The notes below the pieces were generated by a model that saw nothing but the letters and a program-made list of their open reading frames with translations, was not told where the DNA came from and made no database searches. The position numbers were made by a program, and so were the translations under genes. DNA of 64,000 bases. Origin: Zhongshania aliphaticivorans. GTDB lineage: Bacteria > Pseudomonadota > Gammaproteobacteria > Pseudomonadales > Spongiibacteraceae. The stretch is taken from the NCBI RefSeq assembly GCF_001586255.1, contig NZ_CP014544.1, forward strand, positions 62,001 to 126,000, in the 5' to 3' direction. Of this stretch, positions 25,482 to 34,777 are shown one piece after another (positions within the stretch are counted from its first letter, which is position 1; every line of letters starts with the position of its first letter).

Positions 25482-26942
25482 TTAACTCTTCCAATACGTC
25501 GGTGTTAGCACCAGTATTACGGTCATAAACTCCAGTCGTCCAAGTAACATTCCCACACTCAAAATCCATTTACTGCTATCTGGCAGGCTAGAAAAATTTC
25601 CTGCGGGGCCAATGATATCGCCTAATCCGGGGCCAACATTCATGAGCGCGGTAGCGGCGCCGGTGAGGCTGGTAGTAAGGTCTAGGCCGCTGAGCGCAAG
25701 TAGCAGAGTAATCGCAACCAGCGAGATCAGCATAATAAAAACAAAGGTCACTGCCGAGAGCACAATACTGTCGTCGACGGGGCGTTTATTGTAGTGACGG
25801 TGGATCATGGCGCGGGGGTGCACCGCGCGAACAATGCTTTCTTGCATCATCATAAATAGCAATTGAAAGCGGAATATTTTAATGCCACCGCTAGTGGAAC
25901 CCGAGCAACCGCCAATGAACATGGCAAAGAAAAATGCCGCTACGGCTAACTCACCCCACTGCGAATAGTCACCGCTGGCAAAGCCGGTGGTGGTAATGAC
26001 TGACACTAAATTAAAGGTGGCATAGGTGAGGGCGTGGGCTAGATCGATGTCGGTTTCGGAGAGTAGATGCAGAGTAATAATGACACTGAGAACCAGCAGA
26101 GTGAGTAAAAAGCCACGAATCTGTTGGTCGTTAAATACTTGCCAGTGGCGCTTAATAATGAAGTGCACGTAAATCGTAAAAGGCATGGCGCCAAGTATCA
26201 TAAAGAAGATTGCTATCCAGTGACTGGGCAGGTCGGCGAACTGCGCAAAGGAGCTGTCTGAGGTCGAATAGCCGCCAGTGGATATGGTGGTCATGGCGTG
26301 GTTGACGGCGTGAAAACTGTCCATGCCGTCGAGCATATAGGCGCCGGCGCACAGCAAGGTAAGGACGATATAAACGTAGATGATCATAGTGACCATGGTG
26401 CCGGAGCGTGTGGTTTTGTCTGACCAGTCAGAGGACTCAGTTTGAAATAAGCGCATACCGCCGACTTTTAAAAAAGGCAAAATCGCGACGGCCATGCCGA
26501 TGACGCCGAGCCCGCCTACCCACTGTAGCATAGAGCGCCACACTAGAATGTCGTGGGCCATGCCGTCTAGGCCAACCAAGACCGTCGAGCCGGTGGTTGT
26601 CAAACCAGAAACCGATTCAAACACCGCGTCGGTAAAGCCGCAAAAGCCGGGTATTAATAGAAAAGGTAATGCCCCAGTCAGGGAAATTAGCAGCCACGAG
26701 CTGGTGGTAATTAAGAACATTTGTCGTGGTGTTAGCATGTTCATGCGGTAGGAGCGCGAGAGTAACCAACCACAGGCCGCGAGCGTCACGGTTAAACCAA
26801 GCGCACCGGCAAAGGCGCGGCTATTGCCGGTGTTGTAAATGATGGCCATTAGCAGCGGTACAGCCATTAGCAGGCCAAATACCAGTAAGATTAAGCTGCA
26901 AACCTTGAGTACGGGTTTAATCAGTGAGGTTTGGCTCATCAT
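25482..26942 (-). CDS. trkH: TrkH-family potassium uptake protein
   Basis: 486-residue inner-membrane K+ channel subunit, the usual length. Four pore loops with the selectivity glycines are visible: SVSGLTTTGSTVL, TTISTGGYST, SVITTTGFASGD and LMNVGPGLGD. Works with the cytoplasmic TrkA NAD-binding subunit, which is not in this window. It is followed on the same strand side by DUF502 upstream, 36 bp away, suggesting joint transcription. Confidence 0.93.
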   Translation of the reverse strand: MMSQTSLIKPVLKVCSLILLVFGLLMAVPLLMAIIYNTGNSRAFAGALGLTVTLAACGWLLSRSYRMNMLTPRQMFLITTSSWLLISLTGALPFLLIPGFCGFTDAVFESVSGLTTTGSTVLVGLDGMAHDILVWRSMLQWVGGLGVIGMAVAILPFLKVGGMRLFQTESSDWSDKTTRSGTMVTMIIYVYIVLTLLCAGAYMLDGMDSFHAVNHAMTTISTGGYSTSDSSFAQFADLPSHWIAIFFMILGAMPFTIYVHFIIKRHWQVFNDQQIRGFLLTLLVLSVIITLHLLSETDIDLAHALTYATFNLVSVITTTGFASGDYSQWGELAVAAFFFAMFIGGCSGSTSGGIKIFRFQLLFMMMQESIVRAVHPRAMIHRHYNKRPVDDSIVLSAVTFVFIMLISLVAITLLLALSGLDLTTSLTGAATALMNVGPGLGDIIGPAGNFSSLPDSSKWILSVGMLLGRLEFMTVILVLTPTYWKS

Positions 26943-26978
26943 CGTCCTACCGTCACTTGCCGGTCAGTGGGTGCTTGG

Positions 26979-27614
26979 TCATTGCGATGTTATCGGCTGG
27001 TTAACGTTGATGATACCGAGCTCTGCGGAACCGGCGCCACAGGAGATAATCGATTTAAAGGCGGCATCTAACTTAATGTCGGGGCGTGGTTCTACACAAT
27101 CTGCTGGCAGGTGGTAGACAAAACCCGATGTGGGGTTGGGGCCAGTGGGAACGAAGACGGTAAACCAGCCGTTGCTGTGACGACTGGTGATAATAGCGGT
27201 TGCTCTTGACGGGATGTGGCTGCCATAGAGCTGCACCACCGCCACTTCACCACGGGTAAACGGTGAGTTGCTATTGGTGCCAAACATTTGCTGAATAATG
27301 TCGCGAATCAGTTTGTAGCCTGGAGCAAAGCGCGCTAAATGGGCGTCGACAAAATTTTGTATCCAGAGCCCAGCGCGGGTGGCGACGAGGGTGCCAACCA
27401 TAAAACAGGCGATGAGAATGAGCGCAATAACGGCGACGTCGATGACTAAGCTTGGCGCACCGGTAATGCGCTCTAGTGGGTCAGTCAGTGGTGCAATCAG
27501 CGCTTGGACACTGTGCATTGCCCAGCGCAGCGCCAGTAGTAGGATGACAATGGGCGCAATAACCAATACGCCACCGATAAATGATTGGCTAATAAAATGT
27601 TTGAGCTTATCCAT
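26979..27614 (-). CDS. DUF502 membrane protein
   Basis: 211 residues with two membrane segments near the N-terminus (GGVLVIAPIVILLLALRW and LVIDVAVIALILIACFMVG) and a C-terminal soluble domain containing VPTGPNPTSGFVYHLP, the hallmark of DUF502. Family function is unknown; plant relatives (COV) act in membrane trafficking. Probably co-transcribed with trkH, which begins 36 bp downstream. Confidence 0.87.
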   Translation of the reverse strand: MDKLKHFISQSFIGGVLVIAPIVILLLALRWAMHSVQALIAPLTDPLERITGAPSLVIDVAVIALILIACFMVGTLVATRAGLWIQNFVDAHLARFAPGYKLIRDIIQQMFGTNSNSPFTRGEVAVVQLYGSHIPSRATAIITSRHSNGWFTVFVPTGPNPTSGFVYHLPADCVEPRPDIKLDAAFKSIISCGAGSAELGIINVNQPITSQ

Positions 27615-27716
27615 AGCGATCCAAGTTGGTCTCGGTCAGTGTTTATAGTAGCGAGTTTAGCGACGGACTACATCGCCAATATGGGTGTATTTGTGCCAGA
27701 GCATTTTCACGGAACC

Positions 27717-29111
27717 TTAACGTAATAGACTTAATAGACCGTCTAGCAAGCGTTCTAATTTACGCAGTGAGCCGCATTCCGCCACATAGTGCGCGGCACT
27801 TTGGTAGCGACGGATCTCTGAGTCGCCGGTATTCCAACTAAATTGGGATTCGGGGTTAAACCACAGCACCAAGCGAGCGCGGTGGTAAATATCGCGCAGC
27901 GCGGCAATGCCGGTATCGCCGCCATTACCTCGGCCGTCGCCTAAGATAATGACGCAGCTGCGGCGGTTGAGTTTGTCGGCAATTTGATCGCGAAAGGTAT
28001 TGAGGGCCAAACCGTAGTCGCTGCTACCGAGGCCGTGACGCTGCTGCACAATGGCGAGAGCCTCGTCGGCGGGGTATTGGCGAAATAAATCAGTGACTTC
28101 AATACTGCGCCCGCAAAACACAAAGCAGCGGGTGCTGGGCAATACGTCGCTGAGGGCCTGCATAAAGAGCAGTAGCACACGTGACCACGCGCTAACCGAG
28201 CCACTGATGTCGCAGAGTACAAAAATCTCACTTTTATCTTTGCGCGTGGTCTTCCAAAAACGGTGGAAGGGAATGCCGCCGTAGGCGATATTGCGGCGCA
28301 GGGTTTTGCCCAAATCGAGCTTGCCCTTGCGGGCGTGACGGTGGCGTTGGCGGTGCCGTGAGGCGAGCTTTTTAGCGAGCTTGCGAATTAGCGGTGGCAG
28401 GCGCTCGCGATGGTAAGACTCCATGGCCGACAGTGAACTGTTCTGGAGTATATCGTCGCGAATGGCGCGGCTTGAGGCGTCGTTATTGAGTAGCAGTTGT
28501 CGGTTAATAACATCGATTACCGCCGCGATTTGCGCGTCGCGTATTTGTTCGAGCCAGTTGGCGCGCTCGTCGTTGCCCGCTTCGCGCAACGCTTGTATTT
28601 CGATCTGGCGCTGGTTGTCGCCGAGGACATCGAGAATACGGCGCCGAAATACGCCGCGCTGGGTGCGAAACTGAATATTTTCGATACCTGCTTCAGCGGC
28701 GGCGCGCATTACGTCGGCGCGGGTTTGACTACCTTGCCCGCCCCCGCCGCCACCTTTGCCGGGCATTGCTGAATCGCCCTGGCCTTCGCCGCTGGCTTGG
28801 CCGTCACCGACTTCGCCTTCATTAGCTTGCTCGCTGCTCGGCAGGTTTTGCTCGGTATTTGCTGCTTGGCTGTCGCTGCTGTTTGCGTCTTGGCTATGGT
28901 CGAGGTGAAAGAATTGATCAAAACACAGGGCAAACGTATCGTTGTCGTCGACGGTTTTGGCGAGGCAGCTCGCCAGGCCATCGCGCAATAGTATCGGGTC
29001 GCTATAGCCTAGTGCCGCTGTAACTTGCATGGCATCTAAGGTTTCAGCGGTCGACACCGGCAGGCCGTGGTGGCGCAGATGACGAATGAATTGGAGCAGC
29101 GTGTTATCCAT
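27717..29111 (-). CDS. VWA-domain protein, CoxE-like
   Basis: 464 residues. The N-terminal helical part is followed by a Gly/Gln-rich low-complexity linker (about residues 100-132). A basic stretch (LASRHRQRHRHARKGK) precedes a von Willebrand A domain with MIDAS motif DISGS and a following T/D set. Partner of the MoxR ATPase gene just upstream, 12 bp away. MoxR-VWA pairs act as metal-insertion or protein-maturation chaperones (CoxD/CoxE in CO dehydrogenase). The client here is not evident, though the nearby moaA shows molybdenum cofactor synthesis. Confidence 0.87.
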   Translation of the reverse strand: MDNTLLQFIRHLRHHGLPVSTAETLDAMQVTAALGYSDPILLRDGLASCLAKTVDDNDTFALCFDQFFHLDHSQDANSSDSQAANTEQNLPSSEQANEGEVGDGQASGEGQGDSAMPGKGGGGGGQGSQTRADVMRAAAEAGIENIQFRTQRGVFRRRILDVLGDNQRQIEIQALREAGNDERANWLEQIRDAQIAAVIDVINRQLLLNNDASSRAIRDDILQNSSLSAMESYHRERLPPLIRKLAKKLASRHRQRHRHARKGKLDLGKTLRRNIAYGGIPFHRFWKTTRKDKSEIFVLCDISGSVSAWSRVLLLFMQALSDVLPSTRCFVFCGRSIEVTDLFRQYPADEALAIVQQRHGLGSSDYGLALNTFRDQIADKLNRRSCVIILGDGRGNGGDTGIAALRDIYHRARLVLWFNPESQFSWNTGDSEIRRYQSAAHYVAECGSLRKLERLLDGLLSLLR

Positions 29112-29123
29112 AGTGGCTTAGGT

Positions 29124-30059
29124 TTACAGCAAGCCGCTTTCGGATTTTTTAATCAAGCTGTGTAACTCCGGGGTGACCATGGCGATGTCTTCCTCGTATT
29201 TGAGTAGTACGTTGAGGGTGTCTTCTACCAGTTGTTTAGACAGACTATCGCTGTGCAGCAGCAGGAGGCTGCGGGCCCAGTCGATGGTTTCGCTAATAGC
29301 GGGTTGCTTCTTTAAATCGAAGCTGCGCACGCTGTGAACAAAGTCGACCAGTTGGCGGCGTAGGGCCTCAGGAACCTCGGGCACCCTACTCTGCACAATT
29401 TGGTTTTCTAATTTGGCCTCAGGAAAGGGAATATAGAGGTGCAGGCAGCGACGCTTTAAGGCGTCACTGAGGTCGCGGGTGTTGTTGCTAGTAAGAATGA
29501 CTAGGGGTTTGTGCACTGCGCTCAAGGTGCCGATTTCCGGCAGGGTGACTTTGAAGTCGGCGAGAATTTCTAGCAGCAGGGATTCAAACTCATAGTCGGC
29601 TTTGTCGATTTCGTCTATTAATAGCACCGCGCCGCTGTCGCTTTGCAAGGCTTTGAGCAGTGGCCGGGGTTCGAGAAAGCGCTCGGAATAGAAAATATCG
29701 TCAAAATTATGCAGGCGCTCAACCGCCGAGCTTAGGCCTTCAGCGCCGTCGAGTATTTCTTGCAACTGTTCCTTTAAAACCTGCACATACAATAGTTGCT
29801 TGCTGTATTTCCAGTCGTAAAGCGCCTTGCTTTCGTCGAGGCCCTCATAACATTGTAGACGGAACATGGGCTTGTTGAGCATGGCGGCGGTGGCATTGGC
29901 CAGCTCGGTTTTACCTACGCCCGGTGGGCCTTCAATAAGAATGGGGCGTTCTAATTGCTGGGCAATATACAGGGTGGTGGCAATTGCGGAGCTAGCGATA
30001 TAGCCCTGTTCCGCCAGTTGGGCGATGAGGGTGTCGATATTGTTGCGGGCGTCACTCAT
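29124..30059 (-). CDS. MoxR-type AAA ATPase
   Basis: 311-residue AAA+ ATPase: Walker A EGPPGVGKTELA, Walker B VLLIDEIDKAD, sensor 1 ILTSNNTRDLSD, and arginine finger region ALKRRCLHLYI. Length and motifs fit the MoxR/CoxD branch. Forms a unit with the VWA gene downstream. Likely an ATP-driven chaperone that remodels a metalloenzyme or envelope complex; the specific client is unknown. Confidence 0.9.
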   Translation of the reverse strand: MSDARNNIDTLIAQLAEQGYIASSAIATTLYIAQQLERPILIEGPPGVGKTELANATAAMLNKPMFRLQCYEGLDESKALYDWKYSKQLLYVQVLKEQLQEILDGAEGLSSAVERLHNFDDIFYSERFLEPRPLLKALQSDSGAVLLIDEIDKADYEFESLLLEILADFKVTLPEIGTLSAVHKPLVILTSNNTRDLSDALKRRCLHLYIPFPEAKLENQIVQSRVPEVPEALRRQLVDFVHSVRSFDLKKQPAISETIDWARSLLLLHSDSLSKQLVEDTLNVLLKYEEDIAMVTPELHSLIKKSESGLL

Positions 30060-30076
30060 AGCAAATATTCCAATAT

Positions 30077-30604
30077 TTAGCTGTTATTGTTGCGCGAGGG
30101 TGAAATAAGGCGCGCCAAGCGCTGACAGTGCTGGGGGTAGTCGTGTTGAATTTGCGCGGCGCTGGCCAATTGGTGGTCGGCAAAGTCGAAGCCGGGGCAC
30201 ACTGCCTCGGAAATTAGGCCATAGTCGCCAGCGCACAATTCCGAGGCTTTCCAGTAACCGCCGGGTACCAATATTTGCAGTTGTTCGCCAGCACCAATAT
30301 TTGGCCCCATTACTTTTTGCTTCAACTCGCCGTTGGGTGAGATTAGCGTGTAACGCAGCGAACTGCCGCCCTGCCAAAAATGCAAAATATCAGAGCGATT
30401 GCGGTGTAGGTGACCAATAGGACTGTCGGCGGTGAGTAAATAATAGATCGACGACAGGGCGGGGCGGCCATTAATGCTGTGTGGCGCGGTATAACTACGG
30501 CGAAAATAGCCGCCTTCAAGATGGGGCTCTAGGCCGAGTTGGGCGATAATTGTTGCGCTGTTCATTGCAGCATTAGCTACAGGGGGCGCTGCCGGTGTTT
30601 GCAT
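30077..30604 (-). CDS. DUF985 cupin protein
   Basis: 175 residues of the DUF985 cupin family: AQLGLEPHLEGGYFRRSY, IYYLLTADSPIGHLHRNRSD, then QILVPGGYWKASEL and SEAVCPGFDFADHQLA. A single beta-barrel cupin, possibly sugar- or metal-binding. The start overlaps the moaA stop (TGATG), so it is translated with moaA. An internal ATG 13 codons in could also be used. Function is not established. Confidence 0.86.
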   Translation of the reverse strand: MQTPAAPPVANAAMNSATIIAQLGLEPHLEGGYFRRSYTAPHSINGRPALSSIYYLLTADSPIGHLHRNRSDILHFWQGGSSLRYTLISPNGELKQKVMGPNIGAGEQLQILVPGGYWKASELCAGDYGLISEAVCPGFDFADHQLASAAQIQHDYPQHCQRLARLISPSRNNNS

Positions 30605-31605
30605 CAGCCACCAGTGGTATTCATAAACCGCACGATTTGCGGTTCGCCGTCGAGATCAAAGTGATGGCGTTCCGGCTTTAAGTCCATGGCCTTGATAATG
30701 GCAGTCTGTAATACCTGATCGTCGCCGGGGTGGGCCTCAATGATCTCTTTTAAGTTTAGCGAATGCTCGTTGCCGAGACAGAGCAGTAGCCGCCCCTCTA
30801 CGGTTAGTCTCACCCGATTACACAGATGGCAAAAATTGTGGCTATGGGGGGAGATAAAACCTATGCGACTCAGGCTGTCGGCCATGCGGTAGTAGCGCGA
30901 AGGGCCGCCAGTGGTTTCCGTGCTGGTGGTTAAAGGATAGCGGGCGTGGATGGTGTCGCGAATTTGCTCGCTGCTAATAAAGCTCTGTGCGCGGTCGTGT
31001 TCGCTAATCTGACCAAGGGGCATTTCTTCTATAAAGCTGATATCAACATTTTTGTGGCGGGCGTAGTCGACTAAGTCGATTATTTCGTCGTCGTTTCTGC
31101 CCTTGAGAATCACCGCATTGAGTTTGATGCGCTGGAAACCAGCGGCGACGGCGGCATCGATACCGGCCAGTACCTTACTGAGCTCGCCAAAGCGGGTTAA
31201 TGCTTTAAAGCGCTCGGGCTGAAGGCTGTCGATGCTAATATTCATGCCAGTCAGGCCGGCTGCTTTGAGCGGACCTGCGTATTTGTCGAGCTGGGCGCCA
31301 TTGGTGGTCAGGTGCAGCTGCTCAAGTTTGTCGAGTTTGCCGAGGCGTTCAACCAAGGCCATGACATTGTTGCGGACGAGCGGCTCCCCGCCAGTGAGAC
31401 GAATTTTCTTAACGCCCAGCTCAACAAAATTGCTGGCAATATCGTACAACTGCTCAAGACTGAGAATTTGCTTGCGCGGCAAAAAGGTCATATCTTCCGC
31501 CATGCAGTATACGCAGCGGAAATCGCAGCGGTCGGTGACCGAGAGTCGCAGGTAATCGACGCTGCGACCAAAGCGGTCTTGAAGTGGGGCGCTTGTGCTA
31601 GTCAT
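30604..31605 (-). CDS. moaA: GTP 3',8-cyclase MoaA
   Basis: 333-residue radical-SAM enzyme for the first step of molybdenum cofactor synthesis. The N-terminal 4Fe-4S triad is CDFRCVYC (Cys27, 31, 34), the GTP-binding C-terminal cluster is in [20 protein letters not shown], and the chain ends in the conserved Gly-Gly. The TGEPLV-like motif is present (TGGEPLV). It is the first gene of a minus-strand run with the cupin, MoxR and VWA genes. Other moa genes are not in the window. Confidence 0.95.
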   Translation of the reverse strand: MTSTSAPLQDRFGRSVDYLRLSVTDRCDFRCVYCMAEDMTFLPRKQILSLEQLYDIASNFVELGVKKIRLTGGEPLVRNNVMALVERLGKLDKLEQLHLTTNGAQLDKYAGPLKAAGLTGMNISIDSLQPERFKALTRFGELSKVLAGIDAAVAAGFQRIKLNAVILKGRNDDEIIDLVDYARHKNVDISFIEEMPLGQISEHDRAQSFISSEQIRDTIHARYPLTTSTETTGGPSRYYRMADSLSRIGFISPHSHNFCHLCNRVRLTVEGRLLLCLGNEHSLNLKEIIEAHPGDDQVLQTAIIKAMDLKPERHHFDLDGEPQIVRFMNTTGG

Positions 31606-31704
31606 GCTAGCGATGTTAACACAGGCTGGGCCAACTGGCTTTGTGTGTAGTGGGCTGTAAATGGATTTTAAAATAGTGAAATTTGGTCAATATAGGGGTT
31701 AAAA

Positions 31705-32322
31705 ATGAAGATTTTCAATATCTTGGCGGGAATTGCGCTCTGTGTGGCACTGCCTCTGCAGGCAGCTGAATCAACAGCGAAAACTCAGGAATCTAGCGCT
31801 ACTGACGCGTCGGCCAGTGCCCAGGCCAGTCAAACAGCGGTGATTTATGATCGCCACGGCCAGCCCATTACCGCGATGCAAGCAGGAAAAGCCCGCGCAG
31901 CGGAAGAGGCGGTTCGTAAAGCAGGTGTGCCGCCTGACTCTACCGAGGCGGCAATGATCCGCATCAGTATGGGGCAATCACCAGAAACCGCCTATGAACC
32001 TAATGATGGTATTTATGACGCCGAGGGCAAGCCCATTAATAGTCGCCAAGCGGCCGAAGATTTAGCCGTGGTAGAGGTGATGCGCCGGGGTGGTGTTGAG
32101 CCTGGGTCGGAGCGCGATGCTCAGATTCGCGCGGCGGCTAAAGGCGAGGCGACAACCCCAGAGGGCGAGCCAGTTGACGAGCAAACCATGGAAGACGTGG
32201 CCAAGGAAATCGCTGTACAGCAGACTATTTTAGCGACCGGTGTGCAGCCGGGCTCGCCTAATGAGTCGCTGATTCGTATGGGCGCGGATGTGATGATGGA
32301 AAAATTTAAGAGCTGGCGTTAA
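31705..32322 (+). CDS. Secreted protein of three tandem 45-residue repeats
   Basis: 205 residues. A signal peptide (MKIFNILAGIALCVALPLQA) and a Ser/Thr/Ala linker lead to three copies of one module at residues about 46-90, 103-147 and 150-193. Each opens with a YDxxGxPI-type turn (YDRHGQPIT, YDAEGKPIN, TPEGEPVD), then a helix, then a GVxPxS turn (GVPPDST, GVEPGSE, GVQPGSP) and a second helix containing IR. I do not recognise the family. Likely a soluble periplasmic helical-repeat protein. AGGGG sits 8 bases before the ATG. Confidence 0.75.
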   Translation: MKIFNILAGIALCVALPLQAAESTAKTQESSATDASASAQASQTAVIYDRHGQPITAMQAGKARAAEEAVRKAGVPPDSTEAAMIRISMGQSPETAYEPNDGIYDAEGKPINSRQAAEDLAVVEVMRRGGVEPGSERDAQIRAAAKGEATTPEGEPVDEQTMEDVAKEIAVQQTILATGVQPGSPNESLIRMGADVMMEKFKSWR

Positions 32323-32518
32323 GCCGCAATTGGCTTAAGCACGTTTGGCGGCCGCTGGGGTCGCCAAAGCCACTGTAGCGGTCTACGCGTGGCGTTTTTT
32401 GCCAGTGTCCTGTCTCCATTTGTCATTGTCTGTAGCGATGTGGAGAGTAAAGTGTGGGCAAAATACGCCAATCTCACCGAATTTTGCGTTTGCCGCTAAA
32501 CGCCCTGAGGACAGAACA

Positions 32519-33526
32519 ATGACCAGTCAAACGATTAAACGCTACCCGATGCCCATGCCCTTTGGCTGGTTTGCGGTGTCTTATTCCGATGAACTGGCGC
32601 CCAGCGAATCTCGCGCGGTGCATTACTTTGACCAGGAATTGGTGCTATTTCGCACCGAAGCGGGTAAAGCGGTGTTAATGGAAGCCTATTGTCCGCATTT
32701 GGGTGCGCACCTCGGTCACGGTATTCACGAGCGCTCGGGTACGGGCGGCGGCCGGATTGAGGGTAATAATATTGTCTGCCCTTTTCACTCGTGGAAATTT
32801 AGTCCCGAGGGCGAGTGCGTAGAAGTGCCTTATGCCAAGAATATGCCGCCAAAAGTGGCGGGCAAAAAGTGCCTCAAAACCTTCCCTATTACGGAAACCA
32901 ATAAGGTCATTTGGGCGTGGTATCACCCTGATGGCGCCGCACCACTGTGGGACGTGATAAGTCACGACGAAGCGAATAGCGATGACTGGTCTCCCCAAGA
33001 CCGCTATGAGTGGATCATTCATACTCATCCCCAAGAGATGGCCGAAAATGCCGCCGACCCCGCACATTTTAAGTACGTGCATGGCACTGCTTCTTTCCCT
33101 GAGTGGGAAACCACTTACGACGGTCCAATTGTGCGAGGCTTGCAGGTGGCTAATATGCCGACGCCCAGAGGCGAGGTGAAAGGCTCAATTCGCACCGGAA
33201 GTGCTGGTCCCGGTCAGGGTTTTACCAAGTTTGAAGGGATTGCCGATACCTTTTTATTGGGTATGACCACGCCAATTGACGAGCACAAGGTGCAGGTACG
33301 CTTTGCGTTTATTCAGCCTAAAGTGAATGGCGAAGTGAAGAAAGGCGGTGTGAATGCGGCAATCATTGCCAATATTGTTGGCCAGCTAGAAGAAGACAAG
33401 CCAATTTGGGAACACAAAATCTATCGTCCTCTCCCAATTTTGTGCGATGGCGATGGCCCTATCGCTAAATTCCGCAAATGGTATAGCCAGTTTTACGCTG
33501 GGGGTTTTGACCCCCGCGCCCTATAA
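32519..33526 (+). CDS. KshA-like Rieske non-heme iron oxygenase
   Basis: 335 residues. Rieske [2Fe-2S] ligands are Cys58-x-His60 and Cys87-x2-His90 (AYCPHLGAHLGHG and IVCPFHSWKF). The mononuclear iron site shows AENAADPAHFKYVHG (His183, His188). The pattern matches steroid-ring oxygenases such as 3-ketosteroid 9-alpha-hydroxylase KshA and the DAF-36/Neverland sterol desaturases. An oxygenase needs a reductase (KshB type); none is visible nearby. I take the ATG at 32519 as start; the frame is open to 32345 but has no ribosome site. Sterol or similar hydrophobic substrate is a family-based inference. Confidence 0.88.
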   Translation: MTSQTIKRYPMPMPFGWFAVSYSDELAPSESRAVHYFDQELVLFRTEAGKAVLMEAYCPHLGAHLGHGIHERSGTGGGRIEGNNIVCPFHSWKFSPEGECVEVPYAKNMPPKVAGKKCLKTFPITETNKVIWAWYHPDGAAPLWDVISHDEANSDDWSPQDRYEWIIHTHPQEMAENAADPAHFKYVHGTASFPEWETTYDGPIVRGLQVANMPTPRGEVKGSIRTGSAGPGQGFTKFEGIADTFLLGMTTPIDEHKVQVRFAFIQPKVNGEVKKGGVNAAIIANIVGQLEEDKPIWEHKIYRPLPILCDGDGPIAKFRKWYSQFYAGGFDPRAL

Positions 33527-33572
33527 GGGAAATTCTACCATTTTGGGAGGTGAGCGAGACCGCGTTTTTACC

Positions 33573-33590
33573 AGCGTCTCTCGTCTCCCG
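33573..33590 (+). repeat. Dispersed GTCTCCC repeat, copy 2
   Basis: AGCGTCTCTCGTCTCCCG matches the copy at 41261-41278 in 16 of 18 bases and the reverse of the copy at 20449-20466 in 16 of 18. It lies just upstream of a small secreted-protein gene. Confidence 0.6.
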
Positions 33591-33642
33591 TTGCCCGTTC
33601 TGCGGTATACTCTGCCAACGAGTTTATCGCCGGATTGAGCAA

Positions 33643-33981
33643 ATGCGTTTTTTAATAACTGTTTTTTTTATTCTAGTTAGCTGGGTTCCCCTCGCTCAGG
33701 CGGCGTGTATTTTGCCGTTGATGCCGCAAAATTTAGCAGATGGTGCGGTTGCTGATGTTGACGAGATGAATGTAAGTAAACGCCGAGTAGAACGCTATTT
33801 GGATGACAGCCAACGCTATTTGAAATGCCTAGATACCATGGATAAAACGGCGGTAGGTACTGGTCGGGATAATGATGAGCGGCGACGTAAACGAATAGCA
33901 AATTATAACGTCGCTATGAAAAACATGAACGAGATATTACGTATTTACGATATCAGCGTAACTGAATTTAATCAGCGCTAA
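33643..33981 (+). CDS. Small secreted hypothetical protein
   Basis: 112 residues. The ATG at 33643 starts a signal peptide (MRFLITVFFILVSWVPLAQA). The mature 93 residues contain two cysteines (ACILP and YLKCLD) that could form a disulfide, and two charged helices. I do not recognise the family with certainty. The 3' end overlaps the convergent murI end by 14 bp. The repeat unit 33573-33590 lies about 50 bp upstream and may be part of its leader. Confidence 0.65.
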   Translation: MRFLITVFFILVSWVPLAQAACILPLMPQNLADGAVADVDEMNVSKRRVERYLDDSQRYLKCLDTMDKTAVGTGRDNDERRRKRIANYNVAMKNMNEILRIYDISVTEFNQR

Positions 33982-34777
33982 TTTTTATATTTCTGGCCTG
34001 TAAATACTGCGCCAAATTTGCACTTGCAGGTTCTTCGCCCAGAATAATCGCCGACTGCCTTGCCGGTTTACCCGGTGTTTCTGCTAAACCCAACTCTCCC
34101 ATAAGGAAGGCAACGCGCCGCGCGATGGCCTGACCCGAGTCCACCCAGTTTATATTGGGTAACAAGACTGATAATTGTGGCTGCACCAGAGGGAAATGGG
34201 TGCAGGCGAGAATAATCGTATCCATTGCTGAAAAATCAGTGTGTTGGCTAAAGGCCGTTTTTACCCTGCTTAAAACCGCATCCAAGGCATGCTCATGCCA
34301 AATAAAATTTTCAACCGCTGGCGCGAGCTCGGGGCTGCCAACGGCAATGATGTGGCAGTGGGCGGCAAAGTCTTGAATAAGCTGTGCGGTATAGGGCCTG
34401 CTAACGGTACCGGGGGTGGCCAGTAGGCCAATAACGCCGCTCTGGCTAAGGGCTGCGGCGGGCTTAATTGCCGGGACCACGCCCACCACGGGAATCGTAA
34501 TTTGACTGCGCAGCGCAGGCAGTACGGCGGTGCTCGCTGAATTGCAGGCCATCACGAGTAAGTCGACTTTGTGGGTCGCTAATACTCTGCATACAGTTGC
34601 GCAAATGTGCTCGGTGAGTAGCGCTTCTGGCCATTCGCCATAGGGGAAGCCACCATGATCCATTACGTAGAGCAGATCAATTTCCGGGAGCAGATCGTGT
34701 ATTGCGGCGCCAATGCTCAATGAGCCGACGCCGGAATCGAAGATCAGCACACGGGGAGTGTGCTGGTTGGCACTCAC
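33968..34777 (-). CDS. murI: Glutamate racemase
   Basis: 269 residues converting L- to D-glutamate for peptidoglycan. The two catalytic cysteines are in ACNSAS and ACTHFPLV, and the opening FDSGVGSLSIGAAI is the family signature. Its start overlaps the end of the upstream peroxiredoxin gene by 4 bp, so the two are translated together. Confidence 0.95.
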   Translation of the reverse strand: MSANQHTPRVLIFDSGVGSLSIGAAIHDLLPEIDLLYVMDHGGFPYGEWPEALLTEHICATVCRVLATHKVDLLVMACNSASTAVLPALRSQITIPVVGVVPAIKPAAALSQSGVIGLLATPGTVSRPYTAQLIQDFAAHCHIIAVGSPELAPAVENFIWHEHALDAVLSRVKTAFSQHTDFSAMDTIILACTHFPLVQPQLSVLLPNINWVDSGQAIARRVAFLMGELGLAETPGKPARQSAIILGEEPASANLAQYLQARNIKISAD

